Of a stretch of 14,518 bases of DNA, positions 12,273 to 14,518 are shown one piece after another. A program made the translations under genes and the position numbers. Numbering within the stretch: position 1 is the stretch's first letter; each line of letters opens with the position of its first letter. This DNA comes from Chloroflexota bacterium (GTDB taxonomy: Bacteria > Chloroflexota > Anaerolineae > Promineifilales > Promineifilaceae), in NCBI GenBank assembly GCA_024223125.1, contig JAAEOP010000117.1, positions 1 through 14,518 of the forward strand, given 5' to 3'. The notes beneath the pieces were generated by a model. That model was not told where the DNA came from and searched no databases. It saw nothing but the letters and a program-made list of their open reading frames with translations.

Positions 12273-13676
12273 TTAATCTCCAATTTCATCTACTTCTTTT
12301 GCCAATTCCCCCATTGCTCTCCAGGCAATTTCCATATCGTGCTGGGTCGTTTGCCAATTGGAGACGGCCGCGCGAACACCAGGCGTTTCCTGATAAACGG
12401 TGGGGGTCATAAAGACACGGCCGTTAGCCTGCAACCGTCCTAAAAAAGCATTTACCCCGGCTAATGTGGATTCACCGGCCAACGTAAAACAGACGACGTT
12501 CATTCGTACTGGGGCCAATAGCCGGAACGCATCGGAGTGTTTGATTTGCTCGCCTAACCAAACCGCTTGTTGGCAATTGCGCTCTACGATGTCTTTGTAT
12601 CCGGCACGGCCGTAAGCCAACAACGTCATCCAGGTTGCCAACCCTCGGAAGCGGCGCGAGTTTTGCGGCGTCCAATGTACCGGTGCTGGCTGTTCGCCCA
12701 TCTCCCCCAGATAAGCGGCCGCATTTTGGAAGACAGCAATTTGATGAGCCGGATGACGGGTAAAGATCATGGCTGCATCGTAAGGCACGTTCAGCCATTT
12801 GTGGGCGTCAATGGTGATGGAATCGGCTTGTTCCATACCCACCAGCAGATGGGCAAACTGGGGCGAGCAAGCGGCAAAACCGCCAAAGGCCGCATCCAGA
12901 TGCAGCCAAAAATTATACTTTTCTTTCAGTTGGGCGATGGCTGATAAATCATCAAAATCTACGGTGTTAACTGTGCCGCCGCTGGCAATGACAACAGCCG
13001 GATCGTCAATCTCATCTAATGCAGCCGGCAGCCGGCTTACATCCATCGCTTCCCGCTCCGGCAGGGTGGGGACGAGACCGATGTTTTGTTTACCCATTCC
13101 TAACATAGCCAGCGCTTTGTAGACGCTGGAATGGGGCTTGGCTGCCAAAACGGGAATGGGCGGCAAACTGTATAAACCATCCTGTGCCGGGTCAACCCCT
13201 GCCTGCTGTCCTGCCCACTGTCGCGCCTGAGACAGCCCCACAAAGTTGCTCATCGTGGCCCCGCTGACAAAACTGCCTGCAAACGCATCTGGCAGGCCAA
13301 ACAGGGAGCGTAACAAGTGTAACGCTTCTTGTTCGACCTGGGCCGCGCTGGAATCATGATCGGCGACTGGATTTTGATCGTACACGGCCGTTAACCAATC
13401 TCCCAACAAGGCCGCTGGCGTCGCCCCACCCGTTACAAAACCAAAATAGCGCGGCCCAGCGCTGCCCGCCAACTCACTTTCATACTGTTGGCGGAAGCGG
13501 GCCAGGGCCGCTTCCGCGCCTAATCCTTCTTCAGGCAAATCGGTAAATGTGTGGGTTGAAGGCACAGCAGCGGCCGAATGATGTGGTAATTTTTGTAAGA
13601 ATTGATTGGCAGCGTGAACGGCCGTTTCCAAAATAGACGTCTGATGTTCCCAATCATGTTTGAGTATACTGTTCAT
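12273..13676 (-). CDS. Group II PLP-dependent decarboxylase (aromatic L-amino acid / glutamate decarboxylase family)
   Basis: The 467-residue fold-type I PLP enzyme shows GPRYFGFVTGG near the N-terminus, KPHSSVYKA with the ring-stacking H182, HLDAAFGGF with the pyridine-nitrogen-binding D261, and SITIDAHKWLNVPYD with the Schiff-base lysine K293. It should decarboxylate an amino acid to the amine in the cytoplasm. The substrate is not readable: the family includes aromatic amino acid, glutamate, 2,4-diaminobutyrate and cysteine sulfinate enzymes, and some homologs are aldehyde synthases. The start at ATG 13676 (MNSILKHDWEHQTSIL) fits homologous beginnings. An in-frame GTG at 13715 would add 13 residues; neither has a strong Shine-Dalgarno. 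A large hairpin region lies between it and the dehydratase-like gene upstream. Confidence 0.88.
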   Translation of the reverse strand: MNSILKHDWEHQTSILETAVHAANQFLQKLPHHSAAAVPSTHTFTDLPEEGLGAEAALARFRQQYESELAGSAGPRYFGFVTGGATPAALLGDWLTAVYDQNPVADHDSSAAQVEQEALHLLRSLFGLPDAFAGSFVSGATMSNFVGLSQARQWAGQQAGVDPAQDGLYSLPPIPVLAAKPHSSVYKALAMLGMGKQNIGLVPTLPEREAMDVSRLPAALDEIDDPAVVIASGGTVNTVDFDDLSAIAQLKEKYNFWLHLDAAFGGFAACSPQFAHLLVGMEQADSITIDAHKWLNVPYDAAMIFTRHPAHQIAVFQNAAAYLGEMGEQPAPVHWTPQNSRRFRGLATWMTLLAYGRAGYKDIVERNCQQAVWLGEQIKHSDAFRLLAPVRMNVVCFTLAGESTLAGVNAFLGRLQANGRVFMTPTVYQETPGVRAAVSNWQTTQHDMEIAWRAMGELAKEVDEIGD

Positions 13677-13819
13677 TTTTCTGTCCCAAAAAGGGTGGCG
13701 ATAATTGCAATTCACAAATTAGATCGGTAATCAACTAAGTCGCTGAATTGTTTAATGAACCTGAGTCGCCGTTTAGACGTTTACCGATTTAATTTCCTCA
13801 AGTTCATAAATCGCAGCAA

Positions 13820-13862
13820 GGGGATGTCGGGTAGCAATGGTCCCTTGCTACCCGACATCCCC
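13820..13862 (-). repeat. Strong intergenic hairpin, 18-bp perfect stem
   Basis: GGGGATGTCGGGTAGCAA (13820-13837) and its exact complement (13845-13862) flank a 7-base loop. This is the strongest hairpin in the window. It lies between the dehydratase-like stop (13939) and the decarboxylase start (13676). No T-run follows on either strand. A second, smaller hairpin (AGACCGC, CTAT, GCGGTCT; 13877-13894) stands 14 bases away in the same gap. Confidence 0.85.
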
Positions 13863-13932
13863 AGTAACGGTTGCGAAGACCGCCTATGCGGTCTGGTTTT
13901 AGTCGGTGAAGGTCGACTTTGCAGCCGTAGGT

Positions 13933-13946
13933 GCAGTTTTAACTGC
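13933..13946. repeat. Short palindrome overlapping the dehydratase stop codon
   Basis: GCAGTT, TT, AACTGC spans the TAA stop of the dehydratase-like gene. A six-base stem with a two-base loop is sterically poor, so this may be a DNA-level dyad or chance. Confidence 0.3.
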
Positions 13947-14518
13947 TGCTTTTGTCTTCCAAAATCATCTGCAATTTTTCCACAGACAAATTGCCGCCGC
14001 TCATTACCAGGACGACATTTTTACCGGCTAGCCGCTCTTTCAATTGTAGGGCAGCGGCCGTTGCCGCCGCTCCCGCCCCTTCGGCCAGATTATGTGTGTG
14101 GCGCAGCAGCAGGACAATTGCTTCTTTGATAGCCGCTTCGCTGACCAGCACAAAATCATCCAAATAGCGGCGCATAAAGTGTTGTGTATTGGCAAAGGGG
14201 ACACGGGTAGCAATCCCCTCAGCAAAACTGCTCATCTCGGCCGAAACCATTTCCCCAGACTGCCAGCTTAACTGCATGGCTGGGGCCGCTTCCGACTGCA
14301 CGGCGATAACCTCAATTTTTGGGTTGATGCTTTTGGCGACAATGGAAACGCCGCAGGCACCACTGCCCGCGCCCACAGGCACAATAATCGTGTCTACCTC
14401 TGGCAGCGTTTCTAAAATTTCCAGAGCATACGTACCCACGCCATGAATGAGAATGTTTTCGGTGGGGCCGACAAAACGGCCGTGCTGCGCTTCTGCCATG
14501 CTCATTATCCATTCGCGA
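13939..14518 (-). CDS. Threonine/serine dehydratase-like PLP enzyme, C-terminal part (runs off the window)
   Basis: About 193 residues are present and the frame stays open through the right edge (REWIMSMAEAQHGRF), so the ATG at 14505 is internal and the true start lies outside. This is fold-type II PLP sequence (Pfam PALP, PF00291). It has the phosphate-binding glycine loop PVGAGSGACGVS, the strand IEVIAVQSEAAPAM and the terminal VVLVMSGGNLSVEKL. The Schiff-base lysine would be in the missing N-terminal part. Family members deaminate threonine or serine to 2-oxobutyrate or pyruvate, or racemise serine. No C-terminal ACT regulatory domain follows, which favours a catabolic or racemase-like enzyme over biosynthetic IlvA (inference). 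It is co-directional with the decarboxylase but separated by 262 bases with a strong hairpin. Confidence 0.82.
   Translation of the reverse strand, partial: REWIMSMAEAQHGRFVGPTENILIHGVGTYALEILETLPEVDTIIVPVGAGSGACGVSIVAKSINPKIEVIAVQSEAAPAMQLSWQSGEMVSAEMSSFAEGIATRVPFANTQHFMRRYLDDFVLVSEAAIKEAIVLLLRHTHNLAEGAGAAATAAALQLKERLAGKNVVLVMSGGNLSVEKLQMILEDKSSS

Larger units (their letters stand above)
234..14483. repeat. Highly iterated palindrome ACGGCCGT (17 copies, dispersed)
   Basis: Exact ACGGCCGT starts at 234, 773, 1613, 1792, 3473, 3527, 4582, 4613, 11051, 11215, 11632, 11790, 12417, 12606, 13384, 13618 and 14476 (hand count). In genes it is read as Thr-Ala-Val or Gly-Arg, in two frames. The core CGGCCG occurs about 47 times: 28 before 5930, 3 between 5931 and 11040, and 16 after. 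Confidence 0.85.

Noticed and set aside
1..14518. tRNA, rRNA, integrase, IS transposase or plasmid origin
   Set aside because: I looked for these signatures on both strands by eye and saw none; a covariance-model scan was not possible here.

Overview
The window most resembles a chromosomal segment of an environmental Chloroflexota bacterium (Anaerolineae/Caldilineae type). This is inferred from the style of the large GT-C-like membrane protein, the enoyl-CoA hydratase 2 plus SDR pair, and the mix of metabolic genes. No rRNA or other direct taxonomic marker is present.

Layout. (1) Bases 2-202 hold the 3' end of an unrecognised plus-strand gene. (2) Bases 301-5775 hold five minus-strand genes, read right to left: a MazG-like nucleotide pyrophosphohydrolase, an enoyl-CoA hydratase 2 (MaoC-type double hotdog), a conserved protein of unknown function with a very basic N-terminus, a short-chain dehydrogenase, and an 843-residue polytopic GT-C-like membrane protein. 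The hydratase and dehydrogenase match the two activities of peroxisomal multifunctional enzyme type 2, so acyl-CoA/3-hydroxyacyl-CoA metabolism is likely. All four gaps between these genes are filled by a different near-perfect hairpin. (3) Bases 5964-10917 hold a divergent plus-strand module: a candidate promoter, a DUF4157 (eCIS core domain) protein with a Cys4 N-terminal knuckle and a C-terminal OmpA-like domain, a REPIN/MITE-like element, a small HEAT-repeat protein, and an eCIS-type AAA+ ATPase with a degenerate ATPase-like region before the active one. Tube, sheath and baseplate genes of a contractile injection system are not in the window. (4) Bases 10953-11522 hold the remains of a protein-kinase-like gene broken by a nonsense codon and at least three frame changes. 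(5) Bases 11505-14518 return to the minus strand: a MOSC protein, a group II PLP-dependent decarboxylase, a strong hairpin, and the 3' part of a threonine/serine dehydratase-like gene that runs off the window.

Two whole-window signals stand out. The 8-bp palindrome ACGGCCGT occurs 17 times by hand count (about 0.2 expected for random equal-base sequence) and is used in two reading frames, as Thr-Ala-Val and as Gly-Arg. It resembles a highly iterated palindrome such as cyanobacterial HIP1. It is absent from 4621 to 11050, and the core CGGCCG falls from 28 copies in the first 5.9 kb to 3 in the next 5.1 kb. The eCIS-like module therefore looks compositionally foreign, while the dead kinase gene next to it carries the host signature. 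The second signal is the placement of hairpins at gene junctions.
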